Shown here one piece after another: positions 1 to 10,363 of a stretch of 22,299 bases of DNA; position 1 is the first letter of the stretch, and the number at the start of each line of letters is the position of its first letter. The position numbers and the translations under genes were made by a program. The DNA comes from Priapulus caudatus. Its lineage: Eukaryota; Priapulida; Priapulimorpha; Priapulimorphida; Priapulidae. The stretch is taken from the NCBI RefSeq assembly GCF_000485595.1, contig NW_014579193.1:18188-40486 (forward strand). Reading direction: 5' to 3'. The notes under the pieces are model-generated. The model saw only the letters and a program-made list of their open reading frames with translations, searched no databases and had not been told where the DNA came from.

Positions 1-1934
1 TTCTCAACTAGTTAAAACTCCAAAAAACCTGGACGATTTGTATATTAGTGTTCCTAACATTAATTGCTTGCTATGGGCTATGTATGAGTCACGAGTGTAT
101 GTTCACATCGACCAATATAGTAAAATAAGAAGTATAATGCAGCGATTTAACCATAAAAAATGAACATATTAATTACTTATATTTTGCGAAAAAGTGGAAA
201 TATATATATATATTTTTTACTATTTACGGTGACGTAATCACTTTAAGGCTCAACAATGCAATGGTCATGCATGTGCACCGAGACATGTTAGACAAGGTAG
301 ATGAACAAAATATAATTTCAGAATTTGTAAGTTGCCATCCATACCAGGCAAAAAAGATAAAATTGGAATAATAAAAAAATATAATGACAAGTTATCTGAC
401 TGGACTGTCTGGTATTACTATTAATACTGATCAATTAAAGGTGTTATATCAGTGCTCTAAGATTTGGAATGTGTATTTAATATGACAATGTGCCTATTCA
501 AATTCAAACTTCAAAACATACAGATGTACATAGTGAAAGTATAAATGCAGATTGAAAATAGGCTTATTTTTCATAATTATGTACTGATAGTATATAAAAT
601 TTTGTAAATAATGTTTTATTAGTTATCATACTCATAATATATATTTTAGATACTTTAGGCAAAACATCAGCTTTAGCTACATTTTTTTTTGAAATTTACA
701 AATTTACCTTTTAAAATGATCAGAATTGGTTGCTTTCAACATAGCCTGAGAATGCGGGAAATGCCATTTCCAGGCTCTACATTTCAAATTTTCCTCCCGC
801 ATCGGCTACATGTTTCTGCAGTGGCACTTTTTTGGAGGCCACTACGGCCCTGCCACATGGCACCAAGAGACGCGTCACAACATCGCCACAGAGCGTCAAA
901 AGTAAACGCTGTTTGAAACATTCGACCCGATACTTTCACTTTGTAGTCTAAAAGCTTTGAAGGAACGAATTCATGAGGAATTTGTTTTACCTATCACACA
1001 TATATATTGGCAAGTACAAACGTGGAATGTTAAAATAATTCATTTTGGCCTGATTTTATGTTTTCCGCTTGAAACTTCGAGGGTAGGCACCTTTAATGTA
1101 CCATCAATAATTAAATTGTCACAAATTTTCTATGGTGTAGGTATATTTGTAAAATTTTTGTTGCCATTTTTTACATTAAAAGTAAGTACTAACAGGTTCT
1201 ACAGTTGCACACACAACCATTAGCCTGTTAAAATGTGTTTCATTCATTCTCTCGCATAACATCTATAAACTTCCTATGGCAACCAACTCATGAATATAAA
1301 TGTGATAATCCAAGCGACTCTCCATATCTTTCTCGTGCTGAGAAGCAGGCAACAACATGGGGTATGTCCTTCAATGCGAAATAGAATTCTTCACATTACA
1401 AGCTTGAAATCACCATTGACCTTTACTTACTCGCTGTAACATGAATATACATCTTTTACCCCTACACATTTACAGATATTTGGGTGTCATTATTAGGAGC
1501 GATCTTCGTTAGAATACCCAAATAGATTTAAATTGGTAAGAAAGCAAATTTTTCCTTTGGTAGGACGTGGTTATGGCATAATTTTAGCTTTGACATTTCT
1601 AAAACTCGGTTCCTGACATTTAAAACTATGTTTCTCTCCATATTAGAATAAGCTTTGCCAGGCTTGTGCCCTATTCACTTTAGAACTGCTCAAAATGAAA
1701 TGCTATTCAACATAAAGCTATGACATGGGTTTTAAATACCGTCACTAAAAGGCTGATGTTGTTTGGGCCCAACTTGACAGGCCTCCTCTTCGTGTACGCT
1801 TTCTCCATGCTAAACTTGTAACTTTTCATAAAATTTATCATGGTCTGGAGAGGATTGGCATTTTCTTTTGCGTGATGTCCGGGCGTTTGTACATGGGTCA
1901 GCATGAGGGGCTAATCAATAAGGCCAGCTAAACC
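1..1934. other. AT-rich non-coding stretch, nothing recognised
   Basis: I see no gene here. The longest open frames are under 90 codons, have no recognisable domain or repeated codon pattern, and several begin or end in AT-rich low-complexity DNA. A short AT run lies at about 202-213. I also found no convincing tRNA, splice-bounded exon set or transposon end. A single conserved exon of an unfamiliar protein could still be hidden in this stretch. Confidence 0.6.
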
Positions 1935-2158
1935 TCCTGATTGGGCAATGCGACGTCATGGCATAATGGGATGCCAGGCCGCGATCGATGTAAGGGAAAA
2001 GAATAATCGAGAAGAGGAGTCTAGGCGTGGCACTCGCGTACGGAGGGTGCGTGTGTTTGTCGTAACATATATATCCGAATAAAGCCGTCTATAATATACA
2101 AGACGTCTTCGACCATCACTGTCTACGCTCACTGACAGACGAGTAAGAGTAACGCATG
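1935..2158 (+). other. LTR-like promoter/polyA block (weak)
   Basis: This stretch contains a TATA-like ACATATATATCC directly followed by the polyadenylation hexamer AATAAA (about 2080), then a short GTC/GACG-rich tail ending near GAGTAAGAGTAACG. A compact TATA, AATAAA and tail arrangement is what the U3-R-U5 part of an LTR looks like. No matching second LTR, primer-binding site or target-site duplication was found, so a solo or degraded LTR is only an inference. It could equally be an unrelated promoter or chance. Confidence 0.22.
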
Positions 2159-2650
2159 AAAACCAGTCTTACAGTTCTTGCATGATGCTTTTCAAACGAT
2201 TTCAACATTTACACTCTTTATAGAGGATCCTCCAAATATTTGCTAACTTTCACGAAGAATTTCTTGTTCAAGTAGTGTTGAACTGGCTGACTGGCAAATC
2301 AAGCTGACTGGTAACATCACTAAACAGAGGAATTTCTCAAACCTCGTGATTATCTCAAAAACATCAGCTGATGTGAAGTTTTGACACTGGAAGCCTGGCA
2401 TATGGGAAGGAGAGGGGAGAAGAGAAAAAGATAAGAGGGGAGGGGAAGGTTGAATACGCAATATAGCTACTTTCCTCACCCCCTTAGACTAGGGTTTGTT
2501 CTCAATCGAGTTGTACACGCGTGTTTCATATATATTGACAGAATTAATAAACGTCACGAATTCTATTTTTATCTTTCAATCACAAGATGGAGCAATTCCT
2601 CTGTTTAGCCGCATGTATATAATACTAATAATAATACTAATCTGGGGGTA
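2159..2650. other. Non-coding stretch with a polypurine tract
   Basis: No gene is supported. A nearly pure purine run (G/A-rich on the plus strand) occupies about 2403-2450. The rest is AT-rich with short ATAATACTA-like repeats at about 2622-2642. Confidence 0.5.
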
Positions 2651-2860
2651 AATTCATCTACGCGCGTACGCAAAATATTTTTCGTAATTCTTGTGTACGC
2701 AATCGACGTTGCTTAGTTCCGATTCATCAACACAGCTATTTAGTAAATTTGCGTAAGATTTCGCGTACACAAGCGAGGCCATTTTAGGTGCGATTTATCA
2801 AGCTAAAACTTACGTAAACCTTTGCGTAACTTTACATGAACTGAAGAGGTGCCGTAAACC
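2651..2860. repeat. Degenerate ~70-bp tandem repeat, about three units
   Basis: The motif RATTYATCWA recurs at 2651, 2721 and 2792, a 70-71 bp period. Each copy is followed at similar distances by GCGTAAG/CGTACGCAA-type motifs (for example GCGTACGCAAAAT, TTGCGTAAG, TTGCGTAAC). Outside these anchors the units are diverged. Such ATTCATC plus CGTACGCA subterminal arrays resemble ends of PIF/Harbinger-type MITEs, but I found no matching inverted end and no 3-bp target duplication, so the family is not assigned. Confidence 0.45.
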
Positions 2861-3527
2861 ACTCGAAATTTTTCCCAAGCGTGTCCAACATACCGCAGCA
2901 TGCATTATTTTATTGAGAAAACATTATAAAACTACTACTCAACTAAAAATAAATAAATAAATTCCATACTACACTGACAGGCGGCGCCTTTGACGCTTCT
3001 TTTGTCATAGCTTGGCATTGTTTTCGTTATAAGCGAGTTCGTAGTTAGCCGTGTACGTGCACAAGCATAAACGTGTAAGTGCACACCCACGCACCTGTAT
3101 GTGTAACAGTGCACGTGCGTAATTAGTGTGAAAAGTTGTTTATTTAGAAATTACCCGCGCGCACATATTATACATATGAATGGGCGCGTTTACACGCTTG
3201 CCAGCTAGCTAGCCGCTCAAGGTCGAGCGAGTCGCGTGTGCGCCTTAGACCATGTATGTTTAAATCTAGATGCGGTTGACAACGTGTATATATGTCAAGC
3301 GATAACACTGCGAGTCCGCCCCGTGCCCAGTTCCCATTGAAACATGTATGAAAGGCTTGACCTTGTGCATTTAGTATATACATATCGCACGCTTAAAATA
3401 GTTTGCGCGTGTGACAATGATACATGTGTTTATATTAATTACTAAATATGATATTGATATAGATATTGATGTACATTACCGCATAAGATGCGTGTGCAGG
3501 TGTGTGCATGATGGATACAATGCATAT
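2861..3527. other. Non-coding stretch with GTGCAC-rich patches
   Basis: No gene is seen. About 3050-3125 is rich in loosely repeated GTGCACG/ACGTG motifs, probably a degenerate CA/GT-type simple repeat. The only longer open frame (71 codons, minus strand) has no recognisable content. Confidence 0.45.
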
Positions 3528-3587
3528 GGATGCGTATAGATATAAATAGATATATAGCTATATATATATGTGTATCTGTGCGCATCC
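3528..3587. repeat. 60-nt foldback (imperfect hairpin)
   Basis: The left arm 3528-3557 and right arm 3558-3587 are inverted copies meeting at the dyad TATATAGCTATATA. GGATGCG at the outer left pairs with CGCATCC at the outer right; of 30 positions about six mismatch. It may be the core of a small palindromic element or simply an AT/GC-flanked cruciform. Confidence 0.55.
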
Positions 3588-3697
3588 ATCGAATATAAAT
3601 AGCTATGCATTCCGTACTAATGGGTAGACATAATCAGCATAGTGTATGGACGACCCCGATGTCTGAATCACATGTTTATGAGGAAAATGTCGAGATT

Positions 3698-3700
<3 letters not shown>

Positions 3701-3731
<31 letters not shown>
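3701..3731. repeat. (AT)n microsatellite
   Basis: An uninterrupted AT dinucleotide tract of about 31 bp. It is flanked by a 9-bp inverted pair, ACATGTTTA at 3670-3678 and TAAACATGT at 3730-3738. Confidence 0.9.
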
Positions 3732-3734
<3 letters not shown>

Positions 3735-3955
3735 ATGTATAACGTGCCTCCTATGCTATAACACAGCTCCTATGCTACAAGCAGGCGGCCTTCTCGCCTT
3801 TCCTGTTATCAGCTAAGATAGATGAAAGATGGGTAGATTAAGCCAGACGGAGTTCAGGGAACACCGTAATCTTCGGTGTCCATTTTCTTCCACCCTGTTA
3901 GAATGGTCGTTTTAACGAAAATTTGGAATGGATTAGACGACAGCACTCTATCGTC
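3732..3955. other. Non-coding left flank of the duplicated block
   Basis: Unique-looking sequence between the AT tract and the start of duplicated unit A. No coding potential or repeat recognised. It is not shared with the sequence immediately preceding unit B, so the left duplication boundary lies near its end. Confidence 0.4.
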
Positions 3956-3975
3956 GAATATATTGACTATAATTT

Positions 3976-4455
3976 AGTGACAGTTTAGACACATTATGAC
4001 AATAGTCGGTGTCACCTGTCGATGGAAATATACCCTAGACATCCTAGGATGACGTCACGGGCACCACGTGCCTATATAAGTAAGAAACCTCCTCTCCGGG
4101 CAGTACATTCTTTGCTCGTGCTACGAAGACGTGTTGCCGAATTTCTAGTCGTGGTCTAGTTAAAAACTACGGGTGTAGTTTTAGGGTAGATATCAACCCG
4201 AGCTTGCGGTCTTTTTACTGTGGTAAGACGCGATATTTGGGATGTTTAATGAGGGCTATATTTTATATGCAAGTATAACCTTTATTGACGTGTATAATTA
4301 ATGAAGCATTTTATGTAGTAACCGGCCAGACCAAGCCTATGTTTATCTATGTGTAAATAAAACTTAGTACTCAACACCACTTCAAACCTTCGTTTATTAT
4401 TATATCGAGTTTTCCCAAGTAGTTTCTTAACTAGCACGACGGGACCCCGGCTACA
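3976..4455 (+). mobile_element. Candidate solo LTR or LTR-like block, copy A
   Basis: The block starts TGACAG (TGTGACAG in copy B) and ends CTACA. It contains in order a CRE-like TGACGTCA, a TATA box (CCTATATAAG), a hairpin with GGCTATATT-type arms, and AATAAA about 100 nt before the end. Size (~480 bp), TG...CA ends and the TATA/polyA order fit an LTR. I find no target-site duplication, tRNA-primer site or internal gag/pol, so it may instead be a promoter-bearing piece of another repeat. Confidence 0.33.
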
Positions 4456-4797
4456 AAACCAAACAAACGCAAGGCTAACACGATCAATCACATTATACGA
4501 TCATCAAGATCCGAACGAATTTCATATCTACACAACCTAGTACAGCGGGTGGCACACAGCATGCCTACACGTGTTGCTGCTTTCATCACGTGTTGAATGC
4601 AATTATCAAACGAAAATGAGACCACTAATGATACCTATTCAACATTACCCCAGCATCTGCTAGACAGAGCTAACCATAAGGTGGACATAACAGGAAGGCG
4701 TCAGTTTTGGGTGCTATGATATGTGTCAACTCAGTCTGATTGCGTTTTTTATGCTATGCCACGCCCTTCAAACTCGTAAGCTTCAGGGCCTGCCATA

Positions 4798-4895
4798 CCG
4801 CCCAAAAGTGACGCTGTCGTCGATCGACCAATTGAGACGCAAGAGCTCCTCCCAAAGTGACGCTATCGCGACCTGACCAATCGAGCCTCGCAGCC
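4798..4895 (+). repeat. Two-copy ~49-bp direct repeat with CCAAT boxes, copy A
   Basis: Two adjacent degenerate units, each with CCCAAAGTGACGC and a GACCAAT box. This is the indel-rich counterpart of the cleaner pair at 11291-11388. Confidence 0.6.
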
Positions 4896-5132
4896 GGGCA
4901 CTAATCTATGCCGATTTTTGGGGCTGCATTATTTAAGCTGCGATATCTTGAGTGATGCGTTACTGGAATTTAAACCGAATTCTTTCATAGATATATATGG
5001 CCCCTATTCGACTGCCCACCACTGCTTTCGTGCACAAATGTGTGTTGCTAGTAATTTCGCCATACTTTTAAAAATGCCGACAACATAGGACAATACTCTC
5101 ATGGGTCCACAGCTGAGCGAAGTACATGGCTC

Positions 5133-5256
5133 TATCTAGTTAAATAGCGCAAACTCGGCCGAATAACGGCCATTAATTAGTTTAGTTTTTTTAGCTACTG
5201 AAATCAGTTCTTAAGTATAGGTTCCTACCGGTCGCAATTTAATAGTAGTCTGCACT
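5133..5256 (+). repeat. Left TIR of large element, copy A
   Basis: Begins TATCTAG, then TTAAATAGCGC, CGGCCGA, TTTTAGCTACTGAAAT and CAGTTCTTAAGTATAGG. It is the reverse complement, with small indels, of 9919-10031. Confidence 0.75.
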
Positions 5257-5506
5257 CCGACTCCCCATACTCGACATTGGTTCACAATAGGACATAGTAG
5301 ATAGTGTCCTTCGACGCTTTTCGGTAAATCACCAACGAAATTCTGGCTCACAGTTTCGAGATTTGTATTCTTAATCTCATATTCTTATTAAATAATTATT
5401 AGTATCATCCCCAGTAATTACAGGAAATCCTGCGCCGTAATTGTCAGAGACCTAGGTGAATTATCTTTTGATTAATCACTCTAGGTTTACATTGTATGCA
5501 CCAAAA

Positions 5507-5590
5507 ATGCGGCGAGATTTGTATAATGTTACGAAAAACCGAAGTGAACAAAGTAAAAGAAAATGCATGCTCCCGAAAAGTATCCTAATA
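5507..5590 (+). pseudogene. First-exon-like ORF fragment, copy A (frameshifted)
   Basis: Counterpart of the clean 25-codon ORF at 11998-12075. The ATG context CCAAAAATG is kept, but the following codons carry one-base indels relative to copy B, so the peptide is broken within a few residues. See the copy-B entry for the possible identity. Confidence 0.35.
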
Positions 5591-5853
5591 TCCGGCGCAA
5601 TGATAACTAAAAACAATATTCGCACTCAGGCTCATTAATCCTGGTGAATAATTTGTTATTATTAGTTATTATTTCTAATTATATTCTATAATCCTTAATC
5701 TAGCGCAAACCCTATTCCTTCAAGCGCAAATTAAGAAACCCCTTATTCTAATAGAGACTCAATTGATCTGTTTTTTATTAACATAATGATCAAATCAGAA
5801 GCCTCCAAGCAAGAACCTGAAAATATCTCATTCTATACACAACAGTTATACAT

Positions 5854-5859
5854 TTTATT
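5854..5859 (-). promoter_or_regulatory. AATAAA polyA signal of the Ulp1-like gene, copy A
   Basis: TTTATT on the plus strand reads AATAAA on the minus strand. It lies just beyond the left end of the nested pogo element. If the pogo is removed, it falls a few tens of bases after the protease stop codon, a normal position for its polyadenylation signal. The same arrangement is at 12326-12331. Confidence 0.4.
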
Positions 5860-5896
5860 ACTTAGTAAAGAAACTAGAATTTTAAGGCCAAAAACT

Positions 5897-8323
5897 ATTT
5901 CGTCGAACGAGCGCCCAGCCCTTATTGTTTTAAACTGTCTTCATGCCCCGGGCCCTTTTCGAGCAGCCGCTTTTCGAGGTCGCGCGCTCACTAGAATGTA
6001 TGCCTTATTTCAAGGTACAAGTAACATTTTTATCAGTCAAAATCTAATATAGAAATCTCTAAATTCTTCGACAGTAAACTATTTTCGTTTAAATTTCATT
6101 CAACATTCCCCACAAAATCATTGTCGCCAAAATTACAGTTACGACGCGAATAGAACATTGCAAGTGATGAAGCAGCTGAAAATTTATTATCGCCAAATTT
6201 ATTCAAACAAAACAGAAGACATTGAAACAAATGAACATTCACTGTTGTTACAAAAACAAAATTCATTTACAATTGAAGACACAGAAACACATTTATTATC
6301 TGTAAAAATAGTGCTAAGGCATGTCATCTTCTATCCTGTCTTCATGCCCACCACAAGGCTTTCTACCTCCTCTTGTCGGAATCTGCTTGCGTGCGATCAT
6401 TCGCAGACCTGGTTATAGGCAGCAGTCGCCATTTTCATTCTCGAAGAATACATTGTTTAATAGTCGTCTTTTTTCGGAACATGATGCCATGGTCTTTGAT
6501 CACATTGATCCAAGCGTTCTCAGAATTGTCCACATTGTTTGACAAACCCACACACTTGAACACTTTCTTTATTAGTCTGGAGAACAGTGACTCCCAAGTC
6601 CACTTTTCACCACACCGTGGCGTATGATCACTTATAGGAGGAGCTTTTCATGTTGCCCCCTTGTATAATAACTTCTCACCGATTGCATCACTCTCGTACT
6701 TTCTCGCATGCCTCTTGAATGGCTGGTTTCCAACAAACATCGAGCGCCTGGACCATTTATTTCAGTGCCACCACCAGGTAATGACCGCCATCCGTGTTTC
6801 AGCCGCGAAGTTGCCTGACAGTGTCATATGATAGGCACAAAAAGCATCCATGCCAGGCAGGCATTTTGCCGAACTCCAGCGCCCACACTTTCGTTAAACC
6901 AGCAAGTTGTGAGGTCTTCGTTCATCCACCCATTGGTATGACATGACAGAAACAACATCCACGAACATTTGGTCTAAACTCTTTGTCTTTTCGAACACCT
7001 ATTTAAACACAATAAAGGCGGTAACTTACTACCATTGCTTTGGCACCAGGACAACTGTATTTCGCGGACTTTCATGACCAGTTGTCTTCAGTGTATTCGA
7101 CTTGGTACCAAGTGAAGGTCTCACCAGTGGTGCTCCTGGCATGTCGATCCTACACGGAAAGGCTCTCGCCATGGCCCGATCTGCCGCAGTCTTGAAACAA
7201 AAACCGCAAACACAATGACCGCACGAACAAGAATGGTACGACATCATTTTGGGATGGACACGCGTCTGAACTTTCTCGTGCGAGGGTGGTGCTCAGTCGA
7301 GGGTGAATCCCATGGCGTGAAGGAATTTTTCAACCATCTCGAGCGGCTACAAACGGCGAGGAGTCGGCGTTCTCGTGATCAAAACGAATTCCAGGTGCTC
7401 CGGCGTGGACTCTCTTCTTGGTGACTCGTAGTTCTCGGCCTCTCTGTCTGTCGCATCCACGTGGCACAGGCCTTGTCTCCATGTCTATCATCAGAGGCGC
7501 TGCGCCCCCCTCCATCAAGGCTTCCTCGTTTCTGTTGCTGCCATGGTTTGCTGCTCGTCAGCTTTCTCCTCCTGCTCACACATTCTCTGCATCGTCTTTG
7601 AATGCAACATAATTTTCTCGCTTTAGCTTCCTTTGATTGCCATCTTTAAACCACTGTATGCGTTCAAAGCTTTAAGCTACAGTATTAAACTCTTCATTTT
7701 CCGCTTCCTGGAATCGGGCCGTTTGTGTAGGGCGTGTCTCAGCCATAGTTGAAAAGATAATTCTAGATTTTACTCTTGAACTGATTAAACAATCAGGAGA
7801 AACTGATTATAAAGTACATTATGATCCAACACGCATTCAATTCAATTTCCAAAAAACAGCCGCATTCTGTCACTATTACGTTTGCTGCATCTCTTGTTGT
7901 AATCTCATAATAAAAAATGCAAAGCCTAATACCAAGCTCGCTCAAGTATGCAACATTTCCAAAACAAGCTTCGCCCCTAATCACTAAAGCTTATGGCTCC
8001 ACACACGCGGCACGACACGACCACGGCCAAAATCGCAGCCCGTTATGCTGAAAAATGAAATAGACATTGTGACTTTCTGCGCATTGCTGTCTGAGCGCAT
8101 TGTTGTTACTCGGTTGCAGAGATTGAGAAATGTATTGCATGTCCTTGATTGTCTATTGGCTTATTGATAGCAGTGAGCCAGAAACATATCATTATCATTT
8201 GAACATATCACATCTGCATGACTCCGCTCGCTCATTTATTTCTGAAGCCGGGCGCTTACCCCCGGCCCCTATTTCGAGGCAGGCCCCTTTTACGAGGCCA
8301 GCGCGCTCGTTCGACGGAATACG
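5897..8323 (-). mobile_element. Nested pogo/Tigger-like transposon, copy A
   Basis: The ends carry an inverted ATTTCCTCGAACGAGCGCC-type terminus (left reads ATTTCGTCGAACGAGCGCC; right is degraded). GGCCC/TTCGAG subterminal motifs follow at both ends. It encloses a minus-strand pogo-type transposase remnant. The same insertion is at the same position in copy B, so it predates the duplication. A TA target duplication, expected for pogo, is plausible but not clean at these ends. Confidence 0.7.
6248..7746 (-). pseudogene. Pogo/Tigger-like transposase, copy A (multiply frameshifted)
   Basis: A DDE/D-type transposase of the pogo branch of the Tc1/mariner superfamily, which cuts and pastes its element. 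The start ATG (7744-7746) and stop TAA (6248-6250) are inferred by alignment to copies B and C. Recognisable scraps are scattered over several minus-strand frames: the basic RPLxD linker region near 7500, the KTTGHE segment near 7070-7090, and the acidic tail near 6300. No frame stays open for more than about 85 codons. One-base indels relative to the other copies are frequent, so this is either a dead copy or an error-rich consensus of a better gene. Confidence 0.7.
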
Positions 8324-8344
8324 ATTATTACAGTTCTTCAGACA

Positions 8345-9618
8345 TTATGCTAAAATAAACAAATACAAGAATACAAGAACACTAACAATTCTTAAATGTT
8401 TGTCTAAGAATTTATTACATTCTAATTCTGAATTTTCTAGAGAGCATCAACACTACAGCCTCTCGCTATGAGATACTCCGAGATTTCAATGAATACTTTC
8501 CCGCCACTCAAAATCGCATCTCACTCATTCACGCTTCCCTTGTCTTTTCTTGCATTTGGACAATCTTCCTCGTTACGTTTTTTCTACTGTAAAAAACGTT
8601 GCCTGTTGACTAGTACCTTGTGTCTGAATGTTGCACATCTTGGATGCCAGATTGGACATATGTCTATACGCTTGCTGCATCAACCAAGATATGAGACCTT
8701 GCAATTATACGACGCAGTTGGCAGCTGCCCGGATTTCGAAGCCAACAAGACGACATACGAACTGGTGACTGAATCACGTTTTACCAATAGGTGGGAGCGT
8801 GCACAAAAACTGCTGCCATTAGAACAGTGATCGCTCCGCAAACATTGCCACATTGCTTAATGGGGTAGTTAATCAGACAGTCCCCAGTACACACGTGAAT
8901 ACTGCTGCTACTAGGATGGGCGCAGGAAATGTCGGAAGGGACTGTTACTTCGATGGAACGCACCTTTATTATTGCTTTTATAACCCTTTCGAGTGGGTTC
9001 TTTAAATTTCTCGGAACTGGCCAACACAAACTATCAAAACACTGGAAAGATCCAACTCGAAGATCGACTGTTAACCTTGACCAGTGATTGCCGGGCAAAG
9101 CGTGTGATGAAACGTAGGGTTGGTCACTATTCCTGCCAACATGTAGAATGAAAGCAATGTTGTTTACATTACTGAGCTCTGCTGTTAAAGTTTTTTCAAG
9201 ATCATTATCTTGTAATTCAACAAGGTTGCTGAATGTCATTGCCTAAATTCCTACCATTTGTCGACTGGTTGATTACTGGTAGAAATGCACTTATTGTTTG
9301 AAGTTCCATCCAGCCAACATCACAGAGAGTGAGAAGATCTTTGGTTGAAGTTACCGGATATACTAAAATGTCTGAATCTTCATGTTGCCGAACCCAGTCT
9401 CGGAACTCATTCAGCCATTTCGTATTTGGGACATTGCAATTCGTTGATGGTAGTGTTATGGCAGCATCTAGCCATTGTTCGATTGCAGTGGCATCTGTTT
9501 TTCTTTTCTGTATTTCATGTATCTTCATCATAGTCTCAATGTCAACGGCAGTAAATATTTTGTTTCTGATTTTCGCGGAATTGTACTCTCTTTTGTCTGA
9601 GAGAAATGTTACTGCGAG
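8345..9618 (-). CDS. Ulp1-like (C48) cysteine protease gene, copy A, one apparent frameshift
   Basis: A deSUMOylase-type protease fold. The open frame runs from about 9618 (no in-frame ATG until MMKIHEIQ at 9531) to a stop at 8781. It is broken once near 9224-9225, where A has one extra G that copy B lacks. Visible family features are LLTLCDVGWMELQTISAFL (the usual entry motif), NHWSRLTVDL with the catalytic His, FDSL with Asp exactly 17 residues after His as in yeast Ulp1, and Q-x4-C-G in KQCGNVCGA with the nucleophile Cys; the Gln-Cys spacing is one shorter than in Ulp1. Downstream frames to 8345 (see copy B) may be a C-terminal extension or exon. On the minus strand a GTAAGT donor at 9746 and a TTTCTCTCAG acceptor at 9597 suggest a ~150-bp 5' intron. 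The gene ends about 20 bp from the nested pogo. It may be captured host cargo or a genuine element gene. Catalytic activity is inferred. Confidence 0.65.
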
Positions 9619-9918
9619 CTAGGCCAAAGTATAGTATTGACGTTACTCGATAGAATTACGAAATAAAAGGCATTTGTTATATTCAATTGAAAGTTTCACT
9701 TTGCTATTGTGCTGCTTAGACTTCTGCAGAATGTCGCCAGACTTACGCTCAGCTCACACATTAACTTCTCACACTTTAGCGCAATCTGTGCAATAAATTA
9801 TAAAACACACGGTACGACTTTCTGCACAGCATTAGGCACGAAAACTTAAGTGAAAATTCACTGTCCCGCACCGGCCGGTCAATAATATGAGAAAATTTGA
9901 AAATTTCAGGCTGACACA

Positions 9919-10031
9919 GTGCCACCACTATTAAATCCGCCACAAGATCCTATACATAAGAACTGAATTTTAGTAGCTAAAAAATAGTATTTCGGCAGTT
10001 TTCGGCCGATTGGCACTATTAAAGCTAGATA
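9919..10031 (-). repeat. Right TIR of large element, copy A
   Basis: Inverted partner of 5133-5256. It reads AGTGCCACCACTATTAAATC inward of CCTATACATAAGAACTG and ends ATTAAAGCTAGATA. Confidence 0.8.
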
Positions 10032-10363
10032 CCCAGCAAACATGTATGTATTGGGGCGATACTGGCGTCGTTCCGGCTCGCACCGGCGGTCCCGCTAACG
10101 GCTCAGCTGTACTGGTCAGGTGCTGGCCTGATTATGGCTGATACCGGTAACGTTTCAGCTGTACTGGCCTGTTACCGGCCCAGATAACTGGCCCCGCATT
10201 GGGCCGCTTTCATGGCGCGACATCGGGCCAGTACAGCTGAAACGTTACCGGTACAGGACCGGTGCCGAACTAACGAACTGGCCCACTAATGGGCCATATA
10301 ATCTGGCCCGGTATTGGGCCAGTTCAGTGCTTTCATAGTCGACGCTGATACGTGCTATCTGGG
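10032..10363. mobile_element. GC-rich MITE-like foldback element, copy A
   Basis: A 332-bp element with short ends CCCAG...CTGGG and possible ATA flanks. Inside, a perfect 27-bp inverted repeat (10143-10169 with 10226-10252) encloses a 56-bp loop. A second hairpin pairs GAACTGGCCC (10275-10284) with GGGCCAGTTC (10316-10325) around further GGCCC/GGGCC pairs. There is no coding content. It begins immediately after the right TIR of the large element. The superfamily is unknown. Confidence 0.65.

Larger units (their letters stand above)
5133..10031 (+). mobile_element. Large TIR DNA element with Ulp1-like protease, copy A
   Basis: The element is bounded by inverted repeats of about 115 bp (5133-5256 and 9919-10031). 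It contains a plus-strand 25-codon first-exon-like ORF near the left end, the nested pogo element (5897-8323), and the Ulp1-like gene on the minus strand (8345-9618). Without the nested pogo it would be about 2.5 kb. No transposase that could belong to the outer element is seen, so it is probably non-autonomous or a deletion derivative. Target duplications are unresolved because the TIR start TATCTAG overlaps a palindrome and the right end is abutted by a MITE. The superfamily is not assigned. Confidence 0.65.

Noticed and set aside
689-1223. 75- and 88-codon plus-strand frames
   Set aside because: Short, no domain, no splice context; expected by chance in this length.
8130-8830. Two plus-strand frames of 113 and 120 codons
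   Set aside because: They cross the pogo terminus and the antisense of the protease C-terminal region, are not preserved in copy B, and show no domain.
9329-9622. 97-codon plus-strand frame with hydrophobic segment, and its copy-B counterpart at 15770-16048
   Set aside because: Antisense to the N-terminal part of the Ulp1-like gene, whose strand carries the family motifs.
5133-10031. The pogo transposase as the transposase of the whole 4.8-kb element
   Set aside because: The pogo has its own distinct TIRs and sits inside the outer element with different ends, so it is better read as a nested insertion.
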